Part shown: in pieces, positions 34,927 to 44,334 of the stretch | How the letters are laid out: every line of letters begins with the position of its first letter | Numbering within the stretch: the first letter of the stretch is position 1 | Assembly (NCBI RefSeq): GCF_024172125.1 | Contig: NZ_JAMZEA010000001.1 | Coordinates: 496,001-560,000 of the forward strand | Source: Actinomadura rupiterrae | Lineage (GTDB): Bacteria > Actinomycetota > Actinomycetes > Streptosporangiales > Streptosporangiaceae | Length of the DNA: 64,000 nt | Direction: 5' to 3' | Position numbers and translations under genes: made by a program | The notes under the pieces: model-generated | The model's input: only the letters and a program-made list of their open reading frames with translations | Databases searched by the model: none | Told to the model about the DNA's origin: nothing

Positions 34927-36299
34927 GCGCGCTCCACATCCGTCGGTCGAAGCAGCCTTGGCCCCACGCCGGGCGCGCCAGGCTCCTTCCGCCCGGCCGG
35001 GGCGGTGTCCTCGGTCCCCGCATCGGGCTTGCCGGGCTCAGACGCTGCAGCGGTCGTGTCCCTCGTCCCGGGCGTGGCTGGCTCGGAGCGAGCAGAGGGT
35101 GCAGCGGGCTCGGGTCGGGCGGGTTGGGTGGTGGGCTCGGGTTGGCGGGCCGGGGCAGGTGCCGCAGGCGGGGCGGAGCCGGTGGCTCGGGCGCGCCAGC
35201 TGCGGGCGCTGTGGACCAGGCGAGCCAGACGGCCGCGGCCGGTCACGCAGGCCAGGTAGCTCGCTGCCAGGGCGGACCGGCACAGCACGACGCGCTCGTT
35301 CTGGACCAGCGTCGGCTGCCACTTGAGCTTGTAGTCCTCCTGGCCGCGTAGCAGGCTCAGCGATTGCCTGCCGAGGCCGCTGGCCAGCCGCAGGTCGTTG
35401 CTGAGCAGCATCAACGACACGTCCATGGCGTTCCGCAGATCTGGCTCCGCACCGTACAGGTAGGCCCCGACCCAGTCGGCGCCGACGACGACCAGGTCGC
35501 TTGCCACGACCCGGTCGTCGCGCCGGTACTCGGTGAGGACCGCCCGCCCGGACGGGATCATCGAGGCCGCCGCATCGGCGAGCATCGCGGCGAAGCGCGG
35601 CTGGAGGTGCTCGGTATTGATGCCGCGTCCCTGCCACTGCCGCTCGTGCAGATGAAGCATCTCGCCGATCGCGCGCTCCGACTCGGTGGCGGCGACCTGC
35701 CGGATCTCCAGTCCCAGCGCCTCGATCTTCCGGAGGCGCGCGCGGACCTTGCCCGCCGTCCGGCGCGGGAACCGGGCGGCGAATTCGCCGGGTGCGCAGG
35801 CCGGAAGTTGCAAGCACACCGAGGACGGTTCGCGGCGGCGCAGCCGCGTCCACCGCTCGGCTAGCAGTCCGACCGCGCCGTTCGGCATCACCTCAGGAAA
35901 GTCCAGGACGCTCCAGCCCGGCTCGGCCAGCAGCGCCCCGGCGAGTCGGTCGGCGGCGATGGCCGCGTGCTCGCGGTCGATCAGCACGTCGGTGTGGTCG
36001 CTCTGCGCGGCGGCCAGCGGCATGAGGACACGATGCCCGTACTGCCGGCAGAGCGTCAGCGGCGCCAGCGCGACCAGTCGGCCGTCGCGCCGGACCGTGA
36101 CCAGGCGCAGCCGTCCGGGCCTGCCGTAGTGGCGCCACCAGGCGATGTTCCAGTCCAGCGACTGGAAGGGGGTGGCACCGCTGCGCTCGTAGAGTTCGTT
36201 CCAGTCCGCGTGCAGGGCGTCCCATGCGGTGTCGTCGTGGTGGATCTGCACGTGCCAGCGCGCCTCGTCCACCCGGTGAGGGGACGGGTAGGGGCTCAC
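34923..36299 (-). CDS. FemAB/GNAT-fold transferase (BioF2-like acetyltransferase domain)
   Basis: 458 residues. The GTG at 36299 overlaps the stop of the Wzz-like gene (GTGA), which fixes the start. About 360 residues of FemAB/CelD-like double GNAT fold: PFQSLDWNIAWWRHYGRPGR, a central MLHLHERQWQGRG, AVLTEYRRDDRVVASDLVVV and WVGAYLYGAEPDLRNAMDVS, ending LLRGQEDYKLKW. The last 90 residues are Pro/Ala/Glu/Thr-rich and disordered. Homologues in polysaccharide loci are thought to acylate or aminoacylate sugars. Cytoplasmic. The donor group is not known. Confidence 0.87.
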   Translation of the reverse strand: MSPYPSPHRVDEARWHVQIHHDDTAWDALHADWNELYERSGATPFQSLDWNIAWWRHYGRPGRLRLVTVRRDGRLVALAPLTLCRQYGHRVLMPLAAAQSDHTDVLIDREHAAIAADRLAGALLAEPGWSVLDFPEVMPNGAVGLLAERWTRLRRREPSSVCLQLPACAPGEFAARFPRRTAGKVRARLRKIEALGLEIRQVAATESERAIGEMLHLHERQWQGRGINTEHLQPRFAAMLADAAASMIPSGRAVLTEYRRDDRVVASDLVVVGADWVGAYLYGAEPDLRNAMDVSLMLLSNDLRLASGLGRQSLSLLRGQEDYKLKWQPTLVQNERVVLCRSALAASYLACVTGRGRLARLVHSARSWRARATGSAPPAAPAPARQPEPTTQPARPEPAAPSARSEPATPGTRDTTAAASEPGKPDAGTEDTAPAGRKEPGAPGVGPRLLRPTDVERA

Positions 36300-37009
36300 T
36301 GCTCGGCCTCCGTGGTGGCCTGCTCGGCGTGGTCCCGGCGCACCGGGAATCGGAAGCCGGTGACATCCCGGCGACGGCCGCGCGGGCCGGGCTGAGGCCA
36401 CCGCAGCCCGGCGAGGGCGGCAAGCGCCGCGAGCAGCCCGCCGGCCGCCGCGCCGACCGCGATGTCGAGACCGGGACTCGGCGAGCTCGCGGCCGTCGGG
36501 ACAAGCGCGTTGCTCATCAGGACGACCCGGACCCCGGTGTCGCCCTGATGGACGCTGCCATAGCGCACCAGCCCGGCGGCGGCGGCGTTGGCCAGGTCGG
36601 CGGCCTGGCGCGGCTTGCCTGCCGAGGCGATCAGCCGGATCAGCGGCGTGTCCGGGGACGTGGACGTGCGGACGCGGCGGGCAGCCGACGCAACCGAGGA
36701 TCCCCACGGCGGGGCCGGCGCCCAGGTCAGCGTCTCGGGCAGGTTCGCGAGTCGGCCATATGCCTGTGCGTAGTTCACCGCCTCGGGGGCGCTGCCGGAT
36801 TTGTCCGGCGTGATGAGTACGTGCGCGGACGCCTCGTAGGTGGGTGGCGTGATCGTCCCGTAGGCCGCGCCGGCGACCGCACCGAGTGTGATCATCAGCA
36901 TCGGGAGCGCGGCGTCGCGCATCGCGCCGCGCGGGCGGGCAGGAACCGGCGGGGGCCCGGCGGTGGTGTCGGGGCGGTTCCCATCCGCTTGGGCTTTGAC
37001 CGTGGTCAT
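36296..37009 (-). CDS. Wzz-like polysaccharide chain-length/co-polymerase protein
   Basis: 237 residues from the ATG at 37009, which overlaps the stop of the GT4 gene (ATGA) and has GAGGAGG upstream. Two membrane helices (ALPMLMITLGAVAGAAYGTI near 40, and DIAVGAAAGGLLAALAALAG near 190) enclose an external domain with YEASAHVLITPDKSG. This is the Wzz/YveK layout of proteins that set polymer length in Wzy-dependent export. No tyrosine kinase domain follows, so it is the two-helix type. The last 40 residues are cytoplasmic and basic. Confidence 0.85.
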   Translation of the reverse strand: MTTVKAQADGNRPDTTAGPPPVPARPRGAMRDAALPMLMITLGAVAGAAYGTITPPTYEASAHVLITPDKSGSAPEAVNYAQAYGRLANLPETLTWAPAPPWGSSVASAARRVRTSTSPDTPLIRLIASAGKPRQAADLANAAAAGLVRYGSVHQGDTGVRVVLMSNALVPTAASSPSPGLDIAVGAAAGGLLAALAALAGLRWPQPGPRGRRRDVTGFRFPVRRDHAEQATTEAEQ

Positions 37010-38133
37010 GGGTGTGCCTCCTCGCACGTCGTCATGAGGCCGGACTGGCCGCCCTGGTAGAGCGCGACCAGGCGGGTGACAAGGCCGTCGACCGCGTAGG
37101 CCCGCGCGGCGGCGGCGCAGGAACGCGGCGATACGGGCCGGTCCCCGAGCGCGGCGAGCGCGGTCGTGTAGGCCGCGGCGGTGCCGGGCACGCGTTGGAT
37201 CGGCGGGTCACCGGGAGCGGGACATCCGGCCAGGTCGTCGAGCGCCGGACAGGTCGTGTAGAGAGTGGGGAGCCCGTTCGCCAGCGCCTCCAACACGCTG
37301 AGCCCGAAGGTCTCCTGCGCGGAGGGCGAGGCGAACACGTCCATGGCTGACAGACACGCACCGATGTCCTCGCGCGCGCCCGCGAAGACGACGCGGCCGC
37401 TCGCGGGCGAGGCCGAGGCCGTCGCCTGCAGGTGGGACGCGTCTGGCCCATCGCCGACGATCAGCAGCCGCGCTCCGGGCAGTGCGGCGATGGCCTCGAT
37501 CAGCACGTCCACCTGTTTGGTGGGCACGAGGCGTCCGACCGTGCCGACCACGAAGTCCCCGGGCCCGAGGCCGAACTCGCCCCGGACCTGTTCGCGGGCC
37601 TCGGGGCTGAACGCGAACACAGCGGGGTCCAGGCCATTCGGGATGGTCACCAGTTTCCGCGCCGGGACGCCCCAGTCGCGCAGCCGCCGCTCGACCGTGG
37701 GCGACACGGCGATCGTGGCGGTCCCGAGGCGCTCGCACGCGCGGTAGGTGATCCGGACGGGCCAGGTCGTGCTCCGGCCCTCCATGTGGTTCTCGCCCAG
37801 TGAGTGCTCGGTCGCGATGATGCGCCGCACCCCGGCCAGGCGGGCGGCGACCCGGCCGTACAGGCAGGCGCGGTACAGGTGGGTGTGGACGGCGTCGTAC
37901 CGGCCGCGCCGGATCAGCGCCACCAGCCTCGGCAGGACCGTCAGGTCCCGGTTGTGCGCCATGTTCAGGTCGTGCACCGGGACGCCGATTGCGCGCAGCT
38001 CACCGGCCAGCAGGGGCGGCCCGGTCAGCACCGCCACCTCGCACTGTACGGGGAGGTACCGCGCAAGCTGGACCAGCTGATGTTCAGCGCCGCCCAGGCC
38101 CAGCCCGGTGATGACGTGCAGGACCCGGGTCAT
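37006..38133 (-). CDS. GT4-family glycosyltransferase, exopolysaccharide locus
   Basis: 375 residues from the ATG at 38133, overlapping the deacetylase stop by 4 bp. GT-B fold: VLHVITGLGLGGAEHQLVQL, YDAVHTHLYRACLYGRVAAR, ATEHSLGENH, TIPNGLDPAVFAF, VGTVGRLVPTKQVDVLI, LIVGDGPD and the donor E-motif in PSAQETFGLSVLEALA. Acts in the cytoplasm on the lipid-linked repeat unit. The PNGLDP and GLGGAEHQ motifs put it near PelF/WcaL-type transferases. Sugar unknown. Confidence 0.92.
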   Translation of the reverse strand: MTRVLHVITGLGLGGAEHQLVQLARYLPVQCEVAVLTGPPLLAGELRAIGVPVHDLNMAHNRDLTVLPRLVALIRRGRYDAVHTHLYRACLYGRVAARLAGVRRIIATEHSLGENHMEGRSTTWPVRITYRACERLGTATIAVSPTVERRLRDWGVPARKLVTIPNGLDPAVFAFSPEAREQVRGEFGLGPGDFVVGTVGRLVPTKQVDVLIEAIAALPGARLLIVGDGPDASHLQATASASPASGRVVFAGAREDIGACLSAMDVFASPSAQETFGLSVLEALANGLPTLYTTCPALDDLAGCPAPGDPPIQRVPGTAAAYTTALAALGDRPVSPRSCAAAARAYAVDGLVTRLVALYQGGQSGLMTTCEEAHP

Positions 38134-38993
38134 GGGAGGTTCCTCTGACGGATCCGGTGCCGGACGAACTTGGCCCGCATCCGCAGCCCGTTGTCGCGCT
38201 CGCCGATGTAGGTACGGGCGAGCGCATGCCGGTCGACGCCCGACGTCCAGATCGCGCAGCCGTAGTCGTAGCCCCCCGCCCGGACGGCCCTGACCTCCCG
38301 TGGGGTGACATGGCCGTAGGGGTAGGCGTAGCCCCGGACGGGCCGCTGCAGGAGGTCCTCCAGCAAGCTCCGGCTCTCCGTAAGCTGCCAGACGAGCTCG
38401 TCGTAGGCCAGCTGCGGAAGCGCCAGGTGCTGGACGCCGTGGGAGGCGATCTCCACGCCCGAGGCGGCCACGGCCCGCAGCTGATCGGCGGTCATCAGAG
38501 GCTTGCGCGGGCCGTCGTCCCAGGAGTTGCTGCCGCCGATCTCCCCGGCCACCACGAAGACCGTGGCGGTGAAGCCCATCTGGGTCAGCACCGGGAGGAC
38601 CTGCCAGACGAAGTCGGCGTAACCGTCGTCGAAGGTCAGGCCGACCATCCGCCGGTGCCGTCCGGCGGCCTTGGCGGCGAGCAGCTCGCTGACCGCGACC
38701 CCGCGCAGCCCCCGCGACTCCAGCCAGCGCATCTGGCTCAGGAACCGGGCCGGAGTGACGGTGACCAGGTGCGGATCCTCGCGGTACTCCTCCACCGAGT
38801 GGTACATCAGCACCGGCGGCATCCGGCCTTGACGCTCGCTGGGCGGCTCGTCCGCGGGGGAGATGGACGGCTCCGCGCCGCCGATCAGCCGCGATGGGCC
38901 GAACTCCGCCGGCCTCTTGTCCACAGAGCCCGCCCAAAGGCCCGGCCACGCCGTGCCGTACGGCTGAGCCATACCTGTCCACACGATGCCCAT
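38130..38993 (-). CDS. Polysaccharide deacetylase (CE4/NodB domain)
   Basis: 287 residues from the ATG at 38993, whose first base is the last base of the upstream stop (TGATG), with AGGGGGAA upstream. The NodB domain covers about 58-270: VLMYHSVEEY, GLTFDDGYADF (catalytic D122, metal D123), ASHGVQHLAL (metal H185 and H189) and RGYAYPYG. No signal peptide, so it acts in the cytoplasm or on lipid-linked sugars at the inner face. It should remove N- or O-acetyl groups from the polymer precursor, changing its charge. Confidence 0.9.
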   Translation of the reverse strand: MGIVWTGMAQPYGTAWPGLWAGSVDKRPAEFGPSRLIGGAEPSISPADEPPSERQGRMPPVLMYHSVEEYREDPHLVTVTPARFLSQMRWLESRGLRGVAVSELLAAKAAGRHRRMVGLTFDDGYADFVWQVLPVLTQMGFTATVFVVAGEIGGSNSWDDGPRKPLMTADQLRAVAASGVEIASHGVQHLALPQLAYDELVWQLTESRSLLEDLLQRPVRGYAYPYGHVTPREVRAVRAGGYDYGCAIWTSGVDRHALARTYIGERDNGLRMRAKFVRHRIRQRNLP

Positions 38994-40729
38994 CAGCCGT
39001 TCCCCCTTCGCATGGCCGGCACTGGTTCGGCGGACGAAGCCGAGCCGACCTCTTCGACCCCGTCCGTTCCGGTGCGTGTGGCATGGCGTCCCATCGCTCG
39101 GACACACAGGTTCCTGACACGCAGGCCGCCGGTCACGGCGCTCAGCAGGACCAGTGCCGCCGCCATGACCACCAGCAGCACCGCGCCGCCAACAGCGAGC
39201 CGGGCGATCGGGGCCTGCTGCCCGGCCAGCAGCCGCGTGGCCTGGGCTGCGGCGGCACCGGCGGCGAGCGCGCACCCGCCGCCGACCAGGAGGCGCCGCC
39301 CCAGCAGCCCGAACCGAATGCGCGCGACCTTCTGCCGCACCGTGAACAGATGCAGGGCGGCGGCGACGCTGATGCCGATCGCGTTGCCCGCAGCCAGAGC
39401 CGTGGCGCCGTGGCTCGCGCTGAACAGGTCGGCGACGGCGAAGGTCACCGAAAGGCCGACAAGCATCGCCAGCGGTGTCCGCCAGCTGGGGCGGCGTCCC
39501 GCAGACAGCGCGCGAACGCTTACTCCCAGAGCGCACTGGGCGAGCAGACCGAGCGAGTAGACCCGGAGGATGGCGGCCGTGCTCATCGCGTCGGCATGGG
39601 AGAACTCGCCGTGCTGGAACATCACCTGCGTGATGAGCGGGGCGAACGTCCACAGGTAGGTGATGGCGACGATGATCAGCAGGGCGACGACCGTGAGGTC
39701 GCCCTCGATCTGCTGCCGGAGCCGTGCGCCGTCGTCGTCCAGGTGCGCGCGCACGAGCCGGGGGAAGGTGACGGTTGCGATGAGCAGCGCCAGCACCATC
39801 GGCACCTGCGCGACCTTCTGCGCGTAGTTGAGGTGGGAGATGGTCCCCCCGGGCAGGCTCGAGCCGAAGAACCGCTCGACCAGCACCTGCGCCTGCCGGA
39901 TGAGTGTGAACGTCACGATCGGAGCGGCGGCGGCGATCTGCAGTTGCCGAGCCGAAACCCGCCTGTCCTTGGCGCGAGGCCTGGGCCGCGGGCGCTTGAC
40001 CGAGGGCTTCGCGGCCTCGGGCCGTTCAAGCGAAGTCTCGGCAGGGCCGCCACTCGACTCGCGCTCCACCCGCAGCACCCGGATGAACGCCGGAAGTTGG
40101 ACCAGAACCATGAGGAGGCTGCCGCAGGCGACACCCAGCGCGGCGCTGGTGATCCCCCACGCGTGCGCGAGCGTGACCAGCATCGTCAAGATGCCGACGT
40201 TGTAGGCGAGGTATATCGCGGCAGGCGGTCCGAAGCGGCCGTGCGGTCGCAGGATCGCGCTGATGAGTCCGGCGACGCCGAACGTCAGGACGGTCACCGC
40301 GGTGAGCCGCAGGCAGGTGACCGCCGATGCCTGGTGGACGCCGGGCGCCGCGATCCGCACCAGCCACGGGGCCAGCAGCATCACCATCACCGACATGGCC
40401 GACAGCACCAGGACCAGGCGCGGCACGACCCGGCGGACCAGCCGCGACACCCCCTGCGGCCGCAGCATCGCTCGGGTGACGGCCGGCACCATGATCAGTG
40501 CCATGGCGTCCTCGATGAGCAGCGGCGAGACGGTCTCGGGGACCGTCCAGGACACCAGGAACGCGTCGGTACTGGGCCCGGCGCCGAAGTGGTGCGCCAG
40601 CAGCAGGTCCCGGACGAACCCCGCCCCGGTGCCCGCGCACACCAGCACCGCCGACAGCCCCGCGGCCCGCCCGATCGCGAGGGCCTCCGCCTTCGCCTCG
40701 GCGATGGGGACCTCAGTGGCGGTCACCAC
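38993..40729 (-). CDS. MVIN-family lipid II-like flippase (Wzx role)
   Basis: 578 residues, about 14 hydrophobic helices. MurJ/MVIN features include AGTGAGFVRDLLLAHHFGAG at the N terminus and LRPHGRFGPPAAIYLAYNVG. A cytoplasmic loop (about 225-270) is rich in Arg/Pro. The GTG start overlaps the preceding stop. The position between polymerase and deacetylase in a polysaccharide operon indicates it flips the undecaprenyl-linked repeat unit across the membrane, as in the many exopolysaccharide loci that use an MVIN protein instead of classic Wzx. Unlikely to be the housekeeping MurJ. Confidence 0.9.
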   Translation of the reverse strand: MVTATEVPIAEAKAEALAIGRAAGLSAVLVCAGTGAGFVRDLLLAHHFGAGPSTDAFLVSWTVPETVSPLLIEDAMALIMVPAVTRAMLRPQGVSRLVRRVVPRLVLVLSAMSVMVMLLAPWLVRIAAPGVHQASAVTCLRLTAVTVLTFGVAGLISAILRPHGRFGPPAAIYLAYNVGILTMLVTLAHAWGITSAALGVACGSLLMVLVQLPAFIRVLRVERESSGGPAETSLERPEAAKPSVKRPRPRPRAKDRRVSARQLQIAAAAPIVTFTLIRQAQVLVERFFGSSLPGGTISHLNYAQKVAQVPMVLALLIATVTFPRLVRAHLDDDGARLRQQIEGDLTVVALLIIVAITYLWTFAPLITQVMFQHGEFSHADAMSTAAILRVYSLGLLAQCALGVSVRALSAGRRPSWRTPLAMLVGLSVTFAVADLFSASHGATALAAGNAIGISVAAALHLFTVRQKVARIRFGLLGRRLLVGGGCALAAGAAAAQATRLLAGQQAPIARLAVGGAVLLVVMAAALVLLSAVTGGLRVRNLCVRAMGRHATRTGTDGVEEVGSASSAEPVPAMRRGNG

Positions 40730-42222
40730 GCGTTCCCCAGAACCTCATGGCGGCTCGCGACGGGGTAGGTGTGCCGTGCTGCCAGGCCGAGGACGATCCC
40801 GATCAGAACAGTGGTGGGCCCGCCCATGTCGGAATAGAGGAAGTTGACGGCCGTCGCGGCGGTGACACCGAGGCAGAGCAGCCAGTGGCCGTCGGCCGGC
40901 CTCGCCCTCCGCCACAGCCCGACCAGCAGCCCGCCGAGCGCCAGTATGGACGCGCCCGCGCCGAGCAGGCCCTGCTCAGCCAGCATCAGGAGGTACTGGT
41001 TGTGCGGTGAGAGCAGCGGCTCTCGGACGAACCCGGTGACCGAGTCGTCGGTGTCGCTTGCCCCAGACAGCTGCGGCGGCGCGTATGCATCGCGGAAGGC
41101 TGGGAAGTTCTTAAGGCCTACGCCAGCGACCGGATGGTCCTGCCACATGCCTTCGGCGGTGCTCCACAACGCGTAGCGGTCACCGACCGAGCGGTCCGGG
41201 TCATGGACGGAGTGGAGGATCGACTGGGTGCGTTCGGCGACCATCCCCGAACCGATCCCGAACCCACCAACGACGATCGTGAACACCGCGGCCGTGCAGA
41301 GCCCGAGCTTCAACGCCAGCTTCGCATCGAACCGAAGCAGCACGACCGCGGCACCGACCGATGCCGCGATCCAGCTTCCCCGACTCAGCGAGCACACCAG
41401 GGCGACGCTCAGCACCACCGCGACGACGAGCAGCCCGGCCCGCCGCCACCCGCGCTTCGTGGTGAGGGCGAGTGAGAGGGCCGCAACCAGCGCGATGCCG
41501 CAGACGGTCGCCATCGCCATGACGTCCAGCGCCCCGAAGGTTCCCACCGCACGCACGAGTTCCCCGGCATAGGACGCGCCGTTGTGCGTGACAGTCTGCC
41601 AAATACCGAACACCGCCTCGCCGGTGCCGAGCGCCAGGACCGACGCGACGACGACCGCGACGTCCCGCCGGTCGCGCAGGGAGACCAGCACCGCGAGCGG
41701 CACCAGCACCAGGACCTGCGTCTCCCGCACCCATCCGACCAGGCTCGTGGCCGGGTCGGCTGAGCAGATCATCGAGACCGCCGACGCGCCGACCAGGCCC
41801 GCGAGGAGCAGCGTGACACCGACGTGTATCCGAGCGCGCCCGAAGCCGCGTCCGCAGTCGCGTCGCCACAGTGCCGCTGCGATCGCAATCAGCACCAGGC
41901 TGACCACGTCGCCGGGCGAGGCATGCGTGCCGGTGCCGACCGAGTCGCCCCCCATGGGGACGGCCACGCTCAGCACGGTCGCCGCGACCAGCCAGGAAGG
42001 CCGCGGGCGCGGGAGTCCCTTTGACCCGAGGAGTGCGTCCCGTCGCAGGAGCCTGCTGTGTCGCAGATGGTCGCTTCGTCGAGGGAGGCAGGGGTCCGGC
42101 CCAGAGGACCGGTCGAAGCGCTCCGATCCGCGGTCTTCCAACGGCGTCGTCCATGCACCGGTCACGCCGTGCCGAGGCGGCGCAGCGCCGGGGTTCTCCT
42201 CGGTGCGGGCCAGCGGATTCAT
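40723..42222 (-). CDS. O-antigen ligase-family polymerase (Wzy role)
   Basis: 499 residues: a disordered N terminus of about 75 residues, then 10-12 helices. The Wzy_C/WaaL hallmark is a large external loop with WQDHPVAGVGLKNFPAFRDA and then PHNQYLLMLAEQGLLG; the His in PHN and the Arg in LSRGSW are the usual catalytic candidates. This protein joins flipped repeat units at the external face. It starts 8 bp after the sugar transferase gene and overlaps the flippase gene. Confidence 0.9.
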   Translation of the reverse strand: MNPLARTEENPGAAPPRHGVTGAWTTPLEDRGSERFDRSSGPDPCLPRRSDHLRHSRLLRRDALLGSKGLPRPRPSWLVAATVLSVAVPMGGDSVGTGTHASPGDVVSLVLIAIAAALWRRDCGRGFGRARIHVGVTLLLAGLVGASAVSMICSADPATSLVGWVRETQVLVLVPLAVLVSLRDRRDVAVVVASVLALGTGEAVFGIWQTVTHNGASYAGELVRAVGTFGALDVMAMATVCGIALVAALSLALTTKRGWRRAGLLVVAVVLSVALVCSLSRGSWIAASVGAAVVLLRFDAKLALKLGLCTAAVFTIVVGGFGIGSGMVAERTQSILHSVHDPDRSVGDRYALWSTAEGMWQDHPVAGVGLKNFPAFRDAYAPPQLSGASDTDDSVTGFVREPLLSPHNQYLLMLAEQGLLGAGASILALGGLLVGLWRRARPADGHWLLCLGVTAATAVNFLYSDMGGPTTVLIGIVLGLAARHTYPVASRHEVLGNAW

Positions 42223-42229
42223 CGACCGG

Positions 42230-43708
42230 TCACCGGCCTTCTCGCACGATCACCGACCGGACGGTCATCAGCAGGATCCGCAGGTCCGCCGCGAACGACC
42301 AGTGATCGATGTAGTAGTTGTCATAGCGCACCCGGTCCTCGATCGAGGTGTCCCCGCGGAGCCCGTTGACCTGCGCCCAGCCGGTCATCCCGACCGGCAT
42401 GCGGTGGCGCAGCCGGTAGTTGGGGACCGACGCACCGAACGTGGCGACGAAGTGCGGGCGCTCGGGCCGGGGCCCGACAAGGCTCATGTCGCCACGGATG
42501 ACGTTCCACAGTTGCGGCAGCTCGTCCAGGGAGGACTTGCGCAGGAACCGGCCGACCGGGCCGACCAGGCGCTGGTGGTCCACCGACCAGCTGGTGTCAC
42601 CGTGGTGCTCGGTGCTCGGGCGGACCGTCCGGAACTTCACCAGCGTGAACTCCCGGCCGAGGCGTCCGATCCGGCGCTGTCGAAAAAGGACGCCAGGCCC
42701 GCCCTCGAGCCGCACCGCGACAGCGCAGGTCAGCATCAGCCAGCCCAGGGCCATCACCAGCGCCGACGCCACGGCCAAGTCGAACAACCGCTTGGCGCGG
42801 TGGGCGAGGGTGATCTGCGTGGCGTCCAGGATCCGGACGACCGGGACCCCGGCCAGGAACTCGCGGCCGCGCGCCCCAGCGGGTACCACGCCTGGCGTGC
42901 TCACGACCGCCCAGACCTCGCCGGCGTACCGGGCGGCCGCGCGCGCGGCGGCGTCCACCCGCACCGGGTGGGCGCCCTCGCAGAGCACGAGGACGACGCG
43001 GATCCGGGTGCGCCGGAGCGCCTGGGTGAGCTCCGGCCAGTCCTCGGCCGCGTCCGTCCGAGGGGTGGGCTCGTCCAGCTCGTGCGGGTCCAGTCGGGCG
43101 GTGATGGTCAGGCCCAGCTCAGCATGGCGATCAAGGTGCGCGGCGAGGCGGTCGGCGACCTCGCCCGTTCCGATGACGGCTGTGGCCCTGCGCCGCTCGG
43201 GCCTGGCTCGGAACCGCCGCGCCGCCTCGAACACCGGGATGCGTCCGGCCAGAACGAGCAGCAAGGCCGCGAGAACGAACGCCGCCACCTGGACGGTCGC
43301 GAGTTGCAGCGGCGCGCCTTCGGGCGCCAGCAGGATGCGGTTGACGGCCAGGTCCGCCAGCAGCAGGTGCGTCATGCTCGGAGCGACCTCGTCGACCAGG
43401 CTCAGGCTGCGGCGAAGCCGGTACCTGCCCGTCACGGCCTGCATCGTCGCAAGCGCCGTCCCGGTGAGGACGGCCCGGGCCGGGGAGTCACCCAGGAAGA
43501 GCGCCACTCCGCTGGCGACGCTGAAGTCGAGGAGCGCCAGCGAAAACCGGTACCCGGCCGCCGGCAGGCGCCGCAGGAGATGGCGTCCGAAGACGCGTTG
43601 GCTCGCCGTCCGCCCGGTCCGCGATCCGGGTGCGCGGTCCTGGAAGACCGGCGGGAAGGTCGTGGTCTCCTCGGCCGTGCCGAGGCCCGCAAACCCCTGA
43701 GCTCCCAA
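42230..43708 (-). CDS. Exopolysaccharide polyprenyl glycosylphosphotransferase (initiating enzyme)
   Basis: 492 residues in the WbaP/CpsE layout: four to five N-terminal helices (about 50-160), a CoA-binding-like cytoplasmic domain (AVIGTGEVADRLAAHL), one further helix (LAVASALVMALGWLMLTCAV) and the C-terminal sugar transferase: AKRLFDL, FTLVKFRTV, SSLDELPQLWNVIRGDMSLV and GPRPERPHF, with the catalytic Asp-Glu. It transfers a sugar phosphate to undecaprenyl phosphate, starting repeat-unit synthesis. First gene of an eight-gene minus-strand operon, so its promoter is likely upstream of 43708. Confidence 0.93.
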   Translation of the reverse strand: MGAQGFAGLGTAEETTTFPPVFQDRAPGSRTGRTASQRVFGRHLLRRLPAAGYRFSLALLDFSVASGVALFLGDSPARAVLTGTALATMQAVTGRYRLRRSLSLVDEVAPSMTHLLLADLAVNRILLAPEGAPLQLATVQVAAFVLAALLLVLAGRIPVFEAARRFRARPERRRATAVIGTGEVADRLAAHLDRHAELGLTITARLDPHELDEPTPRTDAAEDWPELTQALRRTRIRVVLVLCEGAHPVRVDAAARAAARYAGEVWAVVSTPGVVPAGARGREFLAGVPVVRILDATQITLAHRAKRLFDLAVASALVMALGWLMLTCAVAVRLEGGPGVLFRQRRIGRLGREFTLVKFRTVRPSTEHHGDTSWSVDHQRLVGPVGRFLRKSSLDELPQLWNVIRGDMSLVGPRPERPHFVATFGASVPNYRLRHRMPVGMTGWAQVNGLRGDTSIEDRVRYDNYYIDHWSFAADLRILLMTVRSVIVREGR

Positions 43709-44290
43709 ATCGACGTCCTTTCCGGGAACAGAACAGCGAGGCTCTGCGAGCTGGCCGCATGTGTCGCGGACACTCAGACGACGTGGAGGACGCAGGCCGA
43801 TCCCCAGACCGAAGTCGGACCGGGCAGCATTCCCGTGGACTTCCCCGCCGGGGTTCGCGCGTGAGCGGTATCGACCGTTCGTAATACGAACAGGTGGTCA
43901 GCGAAGGATCCACGGACGCGGTTCGGGGGCTGCGAGCCAGACACACCGTCTTGCCACCTCTTCGGTATCGGCCCTGACGAGACGATCCCGGTCGGCACGG
44001 GCGGCTCCCAGCTCGAGACGCCCGTCCCTCCGGAGGTTCTTTTCGCTCGGGTTCGCGGTCTGATGGCGAGCATCACACGCCCTAACGGAGGGCGCATGCA
44101 CCGCCACAGCTCTTTGACAAACAGCGTGGGGACGATGGAGAAGCGTTGACCGTCCCCTTCGAGAAACGGTGGAGACGGCGCCCCGGCACACGAGAGATCC
44201 ACAGCCCCGGAGGGCCGGGAAAATAACGGCTGGGTGGCGATACCAGCGGGACGCGGGGCGCGCAGGGAATCCCTTCGGTAAAAGCGAACG
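43709..44290. other. Gene-free promoter region of the exopolysaccharide operon
   Basis: About 580 bp without a gene. It contains GTTCGTAATACGAAC (43877-43891), an inverted repeat with 6-bp arms about 170 bp upstream of the operon start, which is the most operator-like element. No convincing -10/-35 pair was found. Confidence 0.5.
43877..43891. promoter_or_regulatory. Inverted repeat GTTCGTAATACGAAC upstream of exopolysaccharide operon
   Basis: Two perfect 6-bp arms (GTTCGT/ACGAAC) spaced by 3 bases, in the only sizeable gap upstream of the operon. A candidate binding site for a dimeric regulator that is not encoded next to it. Confidence 0.45.
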
Positions 44291-44320
44291 GTCGGGGGCG
44301 AGTCGAAACTCGCCCCCGAC
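44291..44320 (-). terminator. Strong terminator of secreted peptide paralogue 2
   Basis: GTCGGGGGCGAGT (44291-44303) and its perfect complement (44308-44320) form a 13-bp stem with loop CGAA, 15 bp beyond the gene's stop; a TTTT run follows within about 10 bases on the transcribed strand. This separates the peptide gene from the exopolysaccharide operon downstream. Confidence 0.85.
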
Positions 44321-44334
44321 CCGGAAAGGCTGCG

